Assembly (NCBI GenBank): GCA_900095095.1
Contig: FMBT01000369.1
Coordinates: forward strand, 62,001-126,000
Length of the DNA stretch: 64,000 nucleotides
From: Fragilariopsis cylindrus CCMP1102
Taxonomy: Eukaryota > Bacillariophyta > Bacillariophyceae > Bacillariales > Bacillariaceae
Direction: 5' to 3'
In this document: in pieces, positions 21,284-31,526 of the stretch
Position numbering within the stretch: position 1 is the first letter of the stretch
Layout of the letters: every line of letters begins with the position of its first letter
The notes under the pieces: generated by a model
Databases searched by the model: none
What the model was told of the DNA's origin: nothing
The model's input: only the letters and a program-made list of their open reading frames with translations
Program-made: the position numbers and the translations under genes

Positions 21284-21874
21284 ATGTCGACGACTATAAT
21301 GAATATGATGAACAAACCAATTGCTACTGTTATTGTTGGACTTCAATTATTAGCAGCGATGATGACAATAACGACAACAACGAACGTCTTTGTTTCTTCT
21401 TTTAGTTTATCACAGCAATCATCTCAGCAACGTGTTGTACGACAACAACTACCACAATCACAATCTCGTTCACCGAGAAATAGTAAGCTTAGTGTATCAA
21501 ACGAAGAAGAAGATGAACCTGAACCAGAACCATCACAAGGTTTAATATTTGGTGACGCAATTGAAAGTGAAATGAATGCAGTAAAGGGTGCCAATGAATA
21601 TGATTTTGGACAAATTGATTATTTAGCATTAGCAAAACAAAGAGCTGCAAATAAACCCGAATCAAATAATAATGTTGCTGGTGATGATGAATGGATGAAT
21701 TTGGCTGCAGAAAAAGAAGAACAATTTGGTAAAATTGATGATTGGGAAAATTCACAAAAGGAGGCAGGGAATGCGGATAGTCAAAGTTTATTAATGTTTA
21801 ATACAGAGCAACCGACTGACGCGGATGGTGAAGATGGTGACGATAATGATGAACCAAAATTATTACTACTGTAA
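21284..21874 (+). CDS. Hypothetical protein with plastid-type presequence
   Basis: 196 residues. A hydrophobic signal segment (IATVIVGLQLLAAMM) is followed by VFVSSFSLSQQ, where the Phe after a small residue resembles the diatom plastid import motif; then a basic Gln/Arg transit-like stretch. The mature part is acidic, with two related DFGQIDYLALAKQRAA and EEQFGKIDDWENSQ segments. A plastid location is inferred; no function is recognised. An alternative is an ordinary secreted acidic protein. Confidence 0.6.
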   Translation: MSTTIMNMMNKPIATVIVGLQLLAAMMTITTTTNVFVSSFSLSQQSSQQRVVRQQLPQSQSRSPRNSKLSVSNEEEDEPEPEPSQGLIFGDAIESEMNAVKGANEYDFGQIDYLALAKQRAANKPESNNNVAGDDEWMNLAAEKEEQFGKIDDWENSQKEAGNADSQSLLMFNTEQPTDADGEDGDDNDEPKLLLL

Positions 21875-22482
21875 AAGATAAAATGAAAATAATTCCCCAA
21901 AACAAATTGCTAACATGCATTATGATAATATGCGTTTACAAAGAAGGACGAATGAATCAAGAATGACGACGATGATGATAAATCATACAGACATGGCATT
22001 CTAGCTAGCTAGTCAGCAGCCAATAAAGCAATAATAAATGATGAATATACATTTTGTTCGGTTCATGATTTTTTCCTCATATTAAATAGAGAAGAAACAA
22101 GAAAACCTGCCCTGTTCGTTCGTTTCGTCTGTATTTTGTCTATGCTTTATATTCTACACTATGCATGAATGCATCAACCAACGTCAGCTACTGTCCATGA
22201 TCACATGTTTGCCGCGCCCAAAGAACAGTACTACTAAAATAGAATTGTAGCTAGTCGAATGGAATCGACTCACACCTTCCTTTCCGATACTACCCATTAA
22301 AAAGCAGAAATACACACGCAATGGCGATAACGAAAACAATAGAACAGTAGGTACAGTAATAACTGTGGCCCTATAGTACTAGTTAGCAGTACAACGATAC
22401 TGTCAAGTTTGAACCTATATATTTATTGTTACCGTACAAATCGTATCGTATGCATGCCAGTTCAGTAATAAATTTTATTATT
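21875..22482. other. Convergent spacer, nothing recognised
   Basis: AT-rich sequence with several GTACAGTA/TACTGTA-type motifs (about 22345-22400) and an AGCTAGCTAGT run. No credible ORF. Confidence 0.4.
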
Positions 22483-23733
22483 TTATAATCCTTTATTATA
22501 TTTAAATGATTGTATTACATTACCACTTTTTTCATCTTTTAAATGATGAAATTTGGATTCTAATTCTTCTGACGATATGGTACCAATTTGTGGAAATAAT
22601 GCTATTGTTGCTGGTAAACCAAAACTAAATCCCAATAAGATGAATATTGTATTCAATACCAGTGTGGTATGTTTACTCTTCAGAAGTAAACGTTTCAATC
22701 CTGTGGAATGGATTGATAAATTATCTATTATAGATAAACCAATAGGTGGTAATAAAAATATTGGTAACGGTAATATCATTCTTGATATTACCATTTCTGT
22801 TAATGCTTTCTTTGCTGCAATTTGTGATGAACCAGCAATAACAACCCTCACTTCTTGTTCATGTTCCTGTTCATTGTTATTGTTATTGTTATTGTTATTG
22901 TTATTGTTATTGCTTTGCTGTTGTTCATAATATATAGTAATACCAGTGGTTAATTCATTTCGTCTCATTAATATCACATTAATTGCCGAAGCTGTTATAA
23001 TTGCCGGTAATGCAATAAATTTTTGTAATTTCATTTTTTTGATAGTAGATATCGATGTTGATTTATCGATCATAGTTTTTAATCCTAATGAGACACCACA
23101 TGCACCAGATACAGCACCAACATAACCTTGTCCTAGTGTAATAAAGTTAGTTGGTTGTGTCTTATTACCATTATAATAATTAATTAATGCATTATGTGTT
23201 TGATTGAACCATTGAGAACATATTATTGTTACTGGTGTTGTTGCCATTAATGCACCTAAACATAATGGTGTATTAAATGGTAAATAACCTGACATACGGA
23301 ATGGTCTTGGTATTACTTCACCTGTATCTGGATGTATAGCACTTTCAACTATACGACGTGATTCCCATAATAAATGAGTTTGTTTTGTGGTCAATTCGGA
23401 TTTTTTTGCATTTGAATTTTTTTTTTGCTGTTGATTGATTTTATAATCCAGTAATATAGTTTGTGCATTCTGTAAATCATGTTCTGTATAAAACAATGTA
23501 CGTGGATCCACTAAATCTAACATTTTTTGAAATCGACCATAATATGTCTTCTGATTATATTTATCACCATTCAATGAAAACTGTGGTAAAATTTTAATCT
23601 CATCGTGTTGTAGAGACGACGACGACGACGACGATGACGACGACGACGAGTAGGAACCTGTAGAAGTAGAAGTACTCGATTCTTGAGGATATGTACTTCT
23701 TGGTGTAGTAGTAGTAGTTGATGACGACGACAT
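22483..23733 (-). CDS. SFXN: Sideroflexin (mitochondrial carrier, Mtc family)
   Basis: 416 residues from an ATG. After a Ser/Thr-rich N-terminus of about 45 residues, the family signatures are plain: YGRFQKMLDLVDPRTLFYTE, SAIHPDTGEVIPRPFRMSGY, LPFNTPLCLGA, WFNQTHNALINYYNGN and the terminal QSFKYNKGL. Sideroflexins are multi-pass inner-membrane proteins; human SFXN1/3 import serine into mitochondria for one-carbon metabolism. The usual hydrophobic helices are present. Departures from the family are the Ser-rich N-terminus (about 420 residues against a usual 320-330) and a 13-residue poly-Asn plus Glu/Gln insertion at about 273-293 in a loop. Intronless. Transport substrate is inferred from the family. 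Confidence 0.95.
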   Translation of the reverse strand: MSSSSTTTTTPRSTYPQESSTSTSTGSYSSSSSSSSSSSSLQHDEIKILPQFSLNGDKYNQKTYYGRFQKMLDLVDPRTLFYTEHDLQNAQTILLDYKINQQQKKNSNAKKSELTTKQTHLLWESRRIVESAIHPDTGEVIPRPFRMSGYLPFNTPLCLGALMATTPVTIICSQWFNQTHNALINYYNGNKTQPTNFITLGQGYVGAVSGACGVSLGLKTMIDKSTSISTIKKMKLQKFIALPAIITASAINVILMRRNELTTGITIYYEQQQSNNNNNNNNNNNNNEQEHEQEVRVVIAGSSQIAAKKALTEMVISRMILPLPIFLLPPIGLSIIDNLSIHSTGLKRLLLKSKHTTLVLNTIFILLGFSFGLPATIALFPQIGTISSEELESKFHHLKDEKSGNVIQSFKYNKGL

Positions 23734-24228
23734 TATTTTTAATGTTGATTTTGAATATCGATAAGATACGATTACGATACGATACGATACGATACGATAC
23801 GATACTACCGAGTGACAAAGTTATTTGACTTGACAGACGACTCCAGATTCTTGTATCGTTACGCTTCCTTCTATTAAATTAACTATAGCTAATAACTAGA
23901 CATTAGATATCGTCGTCGTCTCTTCTCCTTTCGACCTTCTTCTTCTACTGTACGACGACGATGCATACCAGGTACAGTAACGTTAGATGGCAACCACGGA
24001 ATAGGAGAATTTAAAAAAGAATTTTTGTTTGAGAAATTCGCCCTCGAGGACTTGTTCGAAATGGAAAATAAACGTCACAGCGCCCATAACACCCATACAT
24101 GACGTGTCAACAAACTCGCGCGGCACGTGCACGATGGGCTTTTGTATTACTACCAGTACTTTGTATAACAGCACAGTATTATTTGGTACAAGAAGTAGTG
24201 TAGTCCAGCAGCCATCCCCCCCCCCCCC

Positions 24229-24264
<36 letters not shown>

Positions 24265-24402
24265 ACCAACCCTTTGACACAACAGTGGAGTACTTATGGA
24301 AGTTATGTTCATTACAAGAGGGTACTGGGATGCTGCAAGTAAGTAGGACCTAACAAAATCAGTAGTAGGTAGGTAGGTAGGTGTTGCTACCCCCCCCCCC
24401 CC

Positions 24403-24435
<33 letters not shown>

Positions 24436-24855
24436 CTAGGAAGGTTATTTAAAAAAAAGATCATGTTTGACAAGTAGTACCGATACCCACTCACTCCATG
24501 CTATGCCTCATTGTAACTAGCAGACGAGGCATGCAGCTAAATTGTAGTATGACAGGACTTGTTTTATAAATAATGCTATTACTATTACTTTTTGGTAGAG
24601 TTTTTGTGCCTACTATTGCTTATATAATAATGCTTTTAACTTGGGGGTGTGGTGAAAATGTAAATATGTATACTGTACACATGGGGGGGGGGGGGGGGGG
24701 GTTCACAAATAGATATTGAATGATAATGTTGTTTCGTTTGTTGTTCTCTCAATTCATCAAAGATTGAGAAAAGAGTTTGAGTATTTATAATAATAAAATA
24801 CCCCGGACGAGGGCGTGACAAAGTTTTGGAGACGATTTATGATATTCTACTTCCA
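23734..24855. repeat. Spacer with GATAC pentamers, two C-tract/(CA)n repeats and a G19 tract
   Basis: Contents: (GATAC)8-9 at about 23764-23808; C16 followed by (AC)16 at 24216-24263; C14 followed by (AC)12 at 24390-24428; a G19 run at 24683-24701. The two C-run/(AC)n tracts have the same order and orientation and lie about 170 bp apart. ORFs across them (PPPPPHTHTHT, VCVCVC) are repeat readings. No gene is seen. Confidence 0.8.
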
Positions 24856-26728
24856 CTAGTCAATACGATGAACTCGTAGCCTTCTTCGTCTTCGACCTGT
24901 TTCGTCTTTACCAGACTTCGGTTCCTTCTCCTTATTGAAAAACTTTTCTACCTTCGATTCTGTATCTCCCTTACTTTCTTTCGTAACCTTAGAACTCTTC
25001 ATTTCTTTTTCGTCTCCCTTTGATGACTTCGTTTTTGCCGACTTCAATCCTTTCGATGATTTATCTCCCTTTTCCGACTTGGATGCCTTCGTTTTTGCCG
25101 ACTTCAATCCTTTCGATGATTTATCTCCCTTTTCCGACTTAAATGACTTCGTTTTTGCCGACTTCAATCCTTTCGATGATTTATCTCCTTTTTCCGACTT
25201 TAATGACTTCGTTTTTGCCGACTTCAATCCTTTCGATGATTTATCTCCCTTTTCCGACTTAGATGATATCTTATCACCTTGGAAAAAGGCAATAATGCTT
25301 AACCCCTCTGGTGTTCCATGAGCACGTAAAGATCCACGTGCTGTCAATGGCATCGACATTGACATCATCATCTCATCAAGCCCTATATCGTACATCATAT
25401 CCATTGACATGGACATATCCATAGACATAGTCAATTCTGGTGTTGGTGGTTCGGTTTCATCACCAACAGGTGCGACGGTCGGTGGAAGAGGTACAGCAGG
25501 TGTTGCAGATGGTTCCATAGTAGTTGGTGACATTGTATCATTAAATAAAGGAGTTGGTTCAACAGTACCAAGTACAACAGGTGCCGCAGTTGGTTCAACA
25601 GTATCAGCTACAACAGGTGCCGCAGATGGTTCCATAGTAGTCGGTGCCATTGTATCATTAAATGAATTGGTCGGTTCATCCGTTGGATCAACCGGAACAA
25701 CAGGTGCTGCAGATGGTTCCATAGTAGTGGGTGCCATTGTATCATTGAATGAAGGAGTCGGTGCATTCGTAACCGGAACCGGAACCGGATCAACAGCGAT
25801 TGGTGCCATCGTTGGATCGACACCACCAGCTGGTGTTGGTGCATTGGTGTTCAGCTCACTAGCTGGACACGCTCCTGCAACAGGTGGTTCCAATTGCGTC
25901 TAAAATTTCCGTGATAATAGAACGTTAAGACAAAAGAGAAAAATATAACATTGAAGGAAAGAGGACGGTAAGTTTTGGAGTAATATGCGAGTATAGCGGG
26001 CAGGCAGGTAGGGATGCAGCGAAATAAACGCAGAAAGTTGAACACACAATACAGTTAAAATAGAAGATATATATTAATGTAATGAAACTTACAAATTGTA
26101 CCCATCCAGCACTTTCACCTTCAATTAATGTTGGATATTCATCACAATTATTTGAAAATGCTATAGCAAAGAAATTAACAATTGGTTCTCCTGCAGCATT
26201 GAATGCAAACATATTTAACTGAATAACTTTTGGAACTTCAGGGTCACTACTACTATCAGAAGCAGCGATGGATGTATAATTAATAATATCACCATTTACA
26301 AATGTACCAGTTATATTGACTTGTGTTAATACCTCAAATGTTTGACCTAATTCTAATACGTCCACATATCCAACACTCACAGGAACTAAATCAGTTATAT
26401 TGGATTGTGCATCACCGAATGGACTAATTTGACAAAATGTTGCAGCAATACCACCATTCCTTGTCACATTCATTGGTGGACATGTTAATGAAAAATCTAA
26501 TGTAAATTGATACGTGGATGGTGAACATGCACATATTTTTTGGTCAGCATCCACTGGTGGACTATCTGCTTCAATACTACTATCAAGATCAGCAGTTAAA
26601 TCTGATGCAGTTGTTGTGGCTTCTTGTGCATATGTGATTGTATTTACGGAAAGATGACCCAAAAATGAAACGACTACAAGTACGTATAAAAATGAAGAGC
26701 ACATGCTTATAGTTCTCGGTCTCGCCAT
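24856..26728 (-). CDS. Silaffin-like secreted protein with KSSK repeats and Cys-containing N-domain
   Basis: Exon 1 is 26728-26093, the intron 26092-25900 (GTAAGT...TTTTAG, phase 0), exon 2 25899-24856; 559 residues. A signal peptide (SSFLYVLVVVSFLGHLSVNT) is followed by an ordered extracellular domain of about 170 residues with several Cys (KICACSPSTYQF, LTCPPMNVTRN, TFCQISPFGD, NNCDEYP, ending GWVQFTQLEPP) and N-glycosylation sites. Then come Pro/Thr/Met repeats (FNDTMAPTTMEPSAAPV), a Met/Asp/Ser cluster (about 368-397) and four exact 20-residue units (GDKSSKGLKSAKTKS, about 426-505, 60 bp each at 25021-25260). The tail is basic, ending RRRRRLRVHRID. The KxxK/KSSK lysine-serine clusters are the hallmark of silaffin-type silica-matrix proteins, where they bear polyamine and phosphate groups. 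The N-domain looks conserved, but I cannot name it. Role in the silica deposition vesicle or wall is inferred. Confidence 0.8.
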
Positions 26729-27625
26729 GGTTTGGTGTTGTATTGTGTGTCTTATTATCGGTAAATGTACTATTTCGATTGCTATTTTTCTATCTCTCTC
26801 ACTCCAAGGCACTCTGCAGTATTACGAAATGTGTGATTGATTGTATAAGGCGAGGATGAAGGTAAATCAAAGAGTAGTTCGGAGAGAAGATCTAACCAAT
26901 AGAAGTATAGCAGGAGTAGAAATGTGAACAGTCCATCGTAACCAGTAATTTTTGTCGAATTGAGCCTTTCAACAGCAAAATCTTGACAAAATTTGGAATC
27001 AAATTTTTCGTCGATTAATGAGAGTGTGACCTAAGTAACCATAAACGGTATTTTCCAATATCTAATTGAACATGTCGGGGCATATACAATGCGTCAATTA
27101 AAAATAAATATGAGAGCATGATGAACTTATAATAGTCTTGAACGGATCACACATTGTTGAAATTTTTGTCGAATGAGCGCGCCAAACGTAAAATTTATGA
27201 CTTTCATATATACATATCTTTACGTTGAGAATTACTTTAATGTTCTAACCGTTACTGAAGTCATTATTACGGGACAGAACAAGATAGAAGCGAAGGGTTC
27301 ATTCTTGCTTCGATACAAAGCAAGGATGACATACATTATTGTTCTTCCTGCTATTTTTGGGACTAGTACAACGTTCAATTGCAATCCCCACAATTGTTAA
27401 GTATTCGTCTTTATTGAGCGCCTGCCTCTCGTACAAGTATCGTGCTTCAATAGTGAATCTCCGTTGCCTTGCAGCTGATACAGCGAGGAGTGAGTCGATT
27501 CAGTCTTAATCTAGAGTACGTACAGTACCATATACTGCAACTCTCCGAAAAAAAATATGATTCATACTGTACTCACTCAACGACTGTCCGTTACAAAGAA
27601 CCGTTACGTACTATAATATAATACG
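26729..27625. other. Divergent spacer, nothing recognised
   Basis: About 900 bases between divergent genes. A 75-codon ORF (27173-27400, MSAPNVKF...) has no family features and a non-biased composition. GTACAGTACC and TACTGTACTC motifs are present at about 27520 and 27568. Confidence 0.4.
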
Positions 27626-28659
27626 ATGATAACAACAGCAGCAACAACAACGTCACCATCATTAGATGAATACAAATTATTCCATGGTATGTTATGTAAA
27701 CCAAAAACAGCAAAACGATGTATAGAAAGTTTTAGTAAGGGTGTTGCATTATTTGCTGATCAAAAGGAATATGATGATGATGATGATGATGATGATATCA
27801 ATCATCTAAATCATCTTTCAAATTTTGATTTCAACAATAATACAGCAGAATTAGGATCAGGACTACCATTTAATATATGGACGTATTATTTATTAGTTCT
27901 ACTGAGTTTAACAGGTTTATGTAGTATATTACGTATCACACAATGTTTAAAAGCTGTGGAATATAATCTGAATTTTGATGATAATAATCAACAAGCAGCA
28001 TTACGATTCGTATTCCGTAAGGGTGACGACAAACACATAGAATCCACAGAAATAAAGAATGAGAAGAATAAACTTCGTATACCACAAAATGCAATTGATT
28101 ATGTAATTAATCGATCTATATCACTTGGTCCTCTTATTGAAACGACGACGACGGAAAAAAAATCATCGCCATTCTCATCCTCATCATTATCGGAACAGCA
28201 TAAACGAAAACAATCAACGAACGACAACGACAATGGCAATGGCAAAGACAACGAGGATGAACAAACAAGTATTCAATTAATAAGATGTTTTGAATATGAT
28301 TTTGGGTGGGGTGCACTTTCTGTTATGAGTAAGTTACGTTACGTTACGTTACGTTACGTTTCGATCATATAGGTCTAATTCTTACTCTTCCCCCCCCCCC
28401 TTTTTTCCCCTTGACAATTACATACCCATGTCTTGTCTTGTCTCACTACTACTAATGTGCGCTACTTTCATCTCGATAACGATACAATACGTGCACAGTG
28501 TTACATTTTAAATGTCAACCAAATGGTAGAATGCATTTAGTTGAAGTATTTAAAACTGATACATTATTAGGTTATACTTTGGAAAGAATTCCTTTAAAGC
28601 TATTATATTATGTAAAAGCAATATTACAAAATCAAAAACAGAAACAGAAACAACAGTAG
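27626..28659 (+). CDS. Unknown single-pass membrane protein, two exons
   Basis: Exon 1 is 27626-28328 and exon 2 28499-28659 with a 170-bp intron (GTAAGT...GCACAG, phase 1); 287 residues. The N-terminal part (YKLFHGMLCKPKTAKRCIE) is followed by an Asp run, one hydrophobic helix at about 94-113 (IWTYYLLVLLSLTGLCSIL) and a cytosolic-type tail. After an Asn/Asp/Lys linker, an ordered segment spans the splice (IQLIRCFEYDFGWGALSVM then MLHFKCQPNGRMHLVEVFKT and LERIPLKLLYYVKAIL). The frame-consistent join and non-repetitive exon 2 make the model credible. The intron holds GTTAC pentamers and a C10 run. I do not recognise the family. Confidence 0.65.
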
Positions 28660-28812
28660 GCTAGAATGCGGTACAATAACAGTGCTATGCATATAGCCCA
28701 CAAGCAAAAAAGTAGCAAAAAGCAGAGGGATTGCTTGCTACATCTTTATTACCTGGTTGGCTGGTTGGTTGGCTGGTTGGTTGCAGAGAAATTGCAATGG
28801 TGAAAATTGCAA

Positions 28813-29136
28813 CTACAGCCTCGGTCTCTGGTATGAACCGCGAATCGAACCACGATCATCTCTTCGATCTCGTCTTGCTGTTACTACACCAATGCTGCTA
28901 CTGGTGGCGCTGATTGTGATGACAACGACGCTGATGACGAATGCTATTGTAGTAGTAGCTGCTGATGCTCTTGCTGTACCTGCTCTTATATTACTGTGTT
29001 TACTGGCGGACTTATTGTTGTTGAAGGATATCATCATCTTGGTTGCGTTTAGGTTTTTTCGCTTTTTAATTGATGATAGAGAGAGAGAGAAAGGAAAGAG
29101 GATCTTGGTTCTGTTTGTTGCTAGATCTGATAACAT
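28813..29136 (-). CDS. Possible small membrane protein
   Basis: A 107-codon frame from an ATG. The hydrophobic segment ATTTIAFVISVVVITISAT is followed by a short Arg/Asp/Gly tail (RRDRRDDRGSIRG). A second Met (MMISFNNN) could be the start and would place the hydrophobic stretch as a signal anchor. The plus strand is also open through the same stretch, and there is no family similarity that I can see. This may equally be a chance frame. Confidence 0.25.
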   Translation of the reverse strand: MLSDLATNRTKILFPFSLSLSSIKKRKNLNATKMMISFNNNKSASKHSNIRAGTARASAATTTIAFVISVVVITISATSSSIGVVTARRDRRDDRGSIRGSYQRPRL

Positions 29137-29334
29137 ACCGATGACTTTCTATACGTAGGCAAATAGGCATCGAACGAGTCAAAAGAAGAAGTCGTTGAAG
29201 GAAGATCCAAATCGACATAAAAATAATGGAAAGATGGAAGAAAGCGTTATTGATTGTATTTATATAAATAATTGGACTACTATTATTGTCTATGGGTCGT
29301 ATCATATACATATAAGTATTTCTTTATCCATACA

Positions 29335-29368
29335 TTTGTATCGTATTGTATCGTATCGTATCGTATCA
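29335..29368. repeat. GTATC pentamer microsatellite
   Basis: About six GTATC units, with one GTATT variant. The same pentamer (as GATAC) forms longer runs at 23764-23808 and 36893-36934. Confidence 0.8.
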
Positions 29369-29552
29369 CATCATCCCACGAAGCATCGTTTCACAAACAC
29401 GAGTATATCTTATATCTAAAGCTACCAATACGTCACATACTCACATTGATCATACCATTTAGATCTCTTCCATCATTCTTATCATTATCATCTTATGATA
29501 TAGTTTCAAATTGTTGTTATTATCATTGGACGAGCTCTCTTCATGTCGAAAT

Positions 29553-29858
29553 TTATTCCTTGTTAACTACTTTCTTACTCATTATCATAACCACAGGGTA
29601 ACTATCTTCTTCACGACCAATTTTCATCAATTTCATTAAGTGTGAGGATCTCTCTGTGTTTACTTCCCGGTATCCGTTCTCAGCCAAATAATTGTAAGCA
29701 TCTTCGAACATACTGAACATTTTTCCTCTCGGAGAATGAATCGAATATGCACTGTTCACGCCGCTAACATAACGAATAACAGAAATCACTTCAGGGATTT
29801 CGCTCCATTCCATTTTATGGGCAGCAAGGACAATCGAATCTGCGAGTTCTTCAGACAT
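29553..29858 (-). CDS. Small hypothetical protein
   Basis: A 101-residue ORF from an ATG with well-mixed composition and no repeats: MSEELADSIVLAAHKMEWSE, VISVIRYVSGVNSAYS, FEDAYNYLAENGYREV, YPVVMIMSKKVVNK. Predicted helices alternate with short strands, so a small folded alpha/beta cytosolic protein is likely. There is no signal peptide. Codon use resembles that of neighbouring genes with real domains. Family not recognised. Confidence 0.5.
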   Translation of the reverse strand: MSEELADSIVLAAHKMEWSEIPEVISVIRYVSGVNSAYSIHSPRGKMFSMFEDAYNYLAENGYREVNTERSSHLMKLMKIGREEDSYPVVMIMSKKVVNKE

Positions 29859-30125
29859 GATTATTATGTTGTGTTTTTTTAAGGTAAAGTAAAAGGATGG
29901 TTGTTATTAGGTACAGTAGAACTATTTTTTATTTGCGAAAAATTAAATTATGATAGTTTGTAGTTATTCCCCTCGGATTCTTTCCCACACATTTTTCCCA
30001 GCGTCGTGTTTCGTACAGTAGGCGCGGGAGTTAAATGCAAACGGACATTATGAATCCATCACGTACTAGTACAGTATTCCACTCTTGTCTTGTCGGACAG
30101 TACGATTTTCACTGCGCGTTTCAAG

Positions 30126-30610
30126 GGTGTGGGGTCAAATCCACTAATTTTTTTATACAAAATCCACTAATTTCAGTAGTAGAATTTAAAAGCATACTTC
30201 CTTTTCCTCCTTCCCCCTCGTTCGTACTACTATCTATTCTGTATCATCGTCAATCGGTGCCGCGCAACCAACTCGAACTACAGACCTCACACTATTATTA
30301 CTGTATAATTTGTACCTAAACTATAGTTTTACGAGATAGTCAAGTAAATAACACGTAAAATAACACATAATGTACAATACAATCATCATCGCCTTACGGC
30401 TTCCATGTCTCACTGCGTTCAGTTTTTCTATACACAAGTTCAGTTTGCAGTGTAACAAGTGATCGACGCATAGTAATGCTTGTTGTTGGGTGTTGGGTGT
30501 TGCGCGAGTGTAGAAAATACGCGTGTTTTCGAGGGGGGAAAATGGTGGATTTGGGGTGCGCGAAATGGTGGATTTGGTCGAAAATAGTGGTGGATTTGTC
30601 CTAGGACACC
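30126..30610. mobile_element. MULE-like non-autonomous element with 10-bp target duplication
   Basis: The direct repeat GCGTTTCAAG flanks the element exactly (30116-30125 and 30611-30620). The ends are inverted and imperfect: GGTGTGGGGTCAAATCCACTA on the left, and on the right, read inward on the minus strand, GGTGTCCTAGGACAAATCCACCA. Sub-terminal AAATCCACYA boxes are repeated twice on the left and three times on the right, in opposite orientations. A 9-11-bp duplication and repeated sub-terminal motifs are typical of Mutator-like elements. There is no transposase; 485 bp. Confidence 0.78.
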
Positions 30611-30779
30611 GCGTTTCAAGGAAGGGAAGAACGCTTTCTCAAATTCACATTACTGTTGTTACGATGTAGATGAGGAAGAATGATTGCAACAACAGCAAAT
30701 AGAAATTTGTAGCTGGTGGTTATTACATAACTAATGGAAGAAGAATTATCCAGAAATGATTGTAAGGAAAGCATAGAGT

Positions 30780-31316
30780 GATGTTTGTGGCACATGCTAT
30801 AAATTTCACATGTGGCAAAAGGGCGGTGGAATTTTTTGTCATGGTGTGGAAGGAGAAGAAGAGGAAGAAGAGGCTGATAGTGATTTAGATTCCGATTACG
30901 AAGACGACTATGATCATGGAGACAACTAGGACCCGGAAGAGCTGTTAGTCGACTCAGATGATGATGAAGAAGAAGTAGGCAGCAACGATGGACAGGAAGA
31001 TGATGAGGGGTACACTGCAAGCAAACGTGCCTACCTCAATCGTATTGATAACTTTAAAGCTGCTTCAGATGACGACAATGATGACGATGACAATAAGAAC
31101 GAGAATGATGAAGGTGAAGAAGAAAAGGATGAAGGATGCTACCGTCGAGAAGGACGAGCTTTAAACCGTATTGAAGTAGTTGCGAAATTACGAAAAGACA
31201 TAGAAGAGGCACAATCAATGCGACATCTTGCAAGGACTGCAGTAGTAGAAGCACAAGAAGACACTCGAAACAAAGTCTCAAAGAAATTTAGAGATGGATC
31301 ATGGTATGATGGATGA
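30780..31316 (+). pseudogene. Broken acidic ORF with Cys/His start, possible transposon-derived remnant
   Basis: One plus-strand frame reads through from 30780 to the TGA at 31314-31316, interrupted by a single in-frame TAG at 30927-30929 and with no ATG at its start. It opens with a Cys/His-rich stretch (DVCGTCYKFHMWQKGG, then FCHGVE), runs into an acidic block, and after the TAG continues as EELLVDSDDDEEEVGSN, YTASKRAYLNRIDNF and an ordered basic/helical end (GRALNRIEVVAKLRKDIEE, VSKKFRDGSWYDG). Upstream in the same frame are further stops (30774 and 30732). It looks like the degraded tail of a larger gene; a C-G-T-C plus acidic tail occurs in some transposon proteins, but I cannot assign it. 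It lies 170 bp from the MULE-like element. Confidence 0.55.
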
Positions 31317-31526
31317 ATAGAACCAATTAATCTGGATTATGAATTGTAACATGTGATGTGCGACGATGGTGACGAAGATGGTATTAAATATATAGTCTCC
31401 ATTACTGTAATTAAAGGCCTATTATTGATATAGACACGCTTATACGAAGTCTTGTGTTTCAACCACAATCTTATTCAAGGTTTGATTTCTGTATTGTTCT
31501 AAAAATATTGACTAACTTTTTTCTCT

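Noticed and set aside
23983-24429. ORF of 148 codons with VCVCVC repeats
   Set aside because: Translation of the C-run/(AC)n microsatellites.
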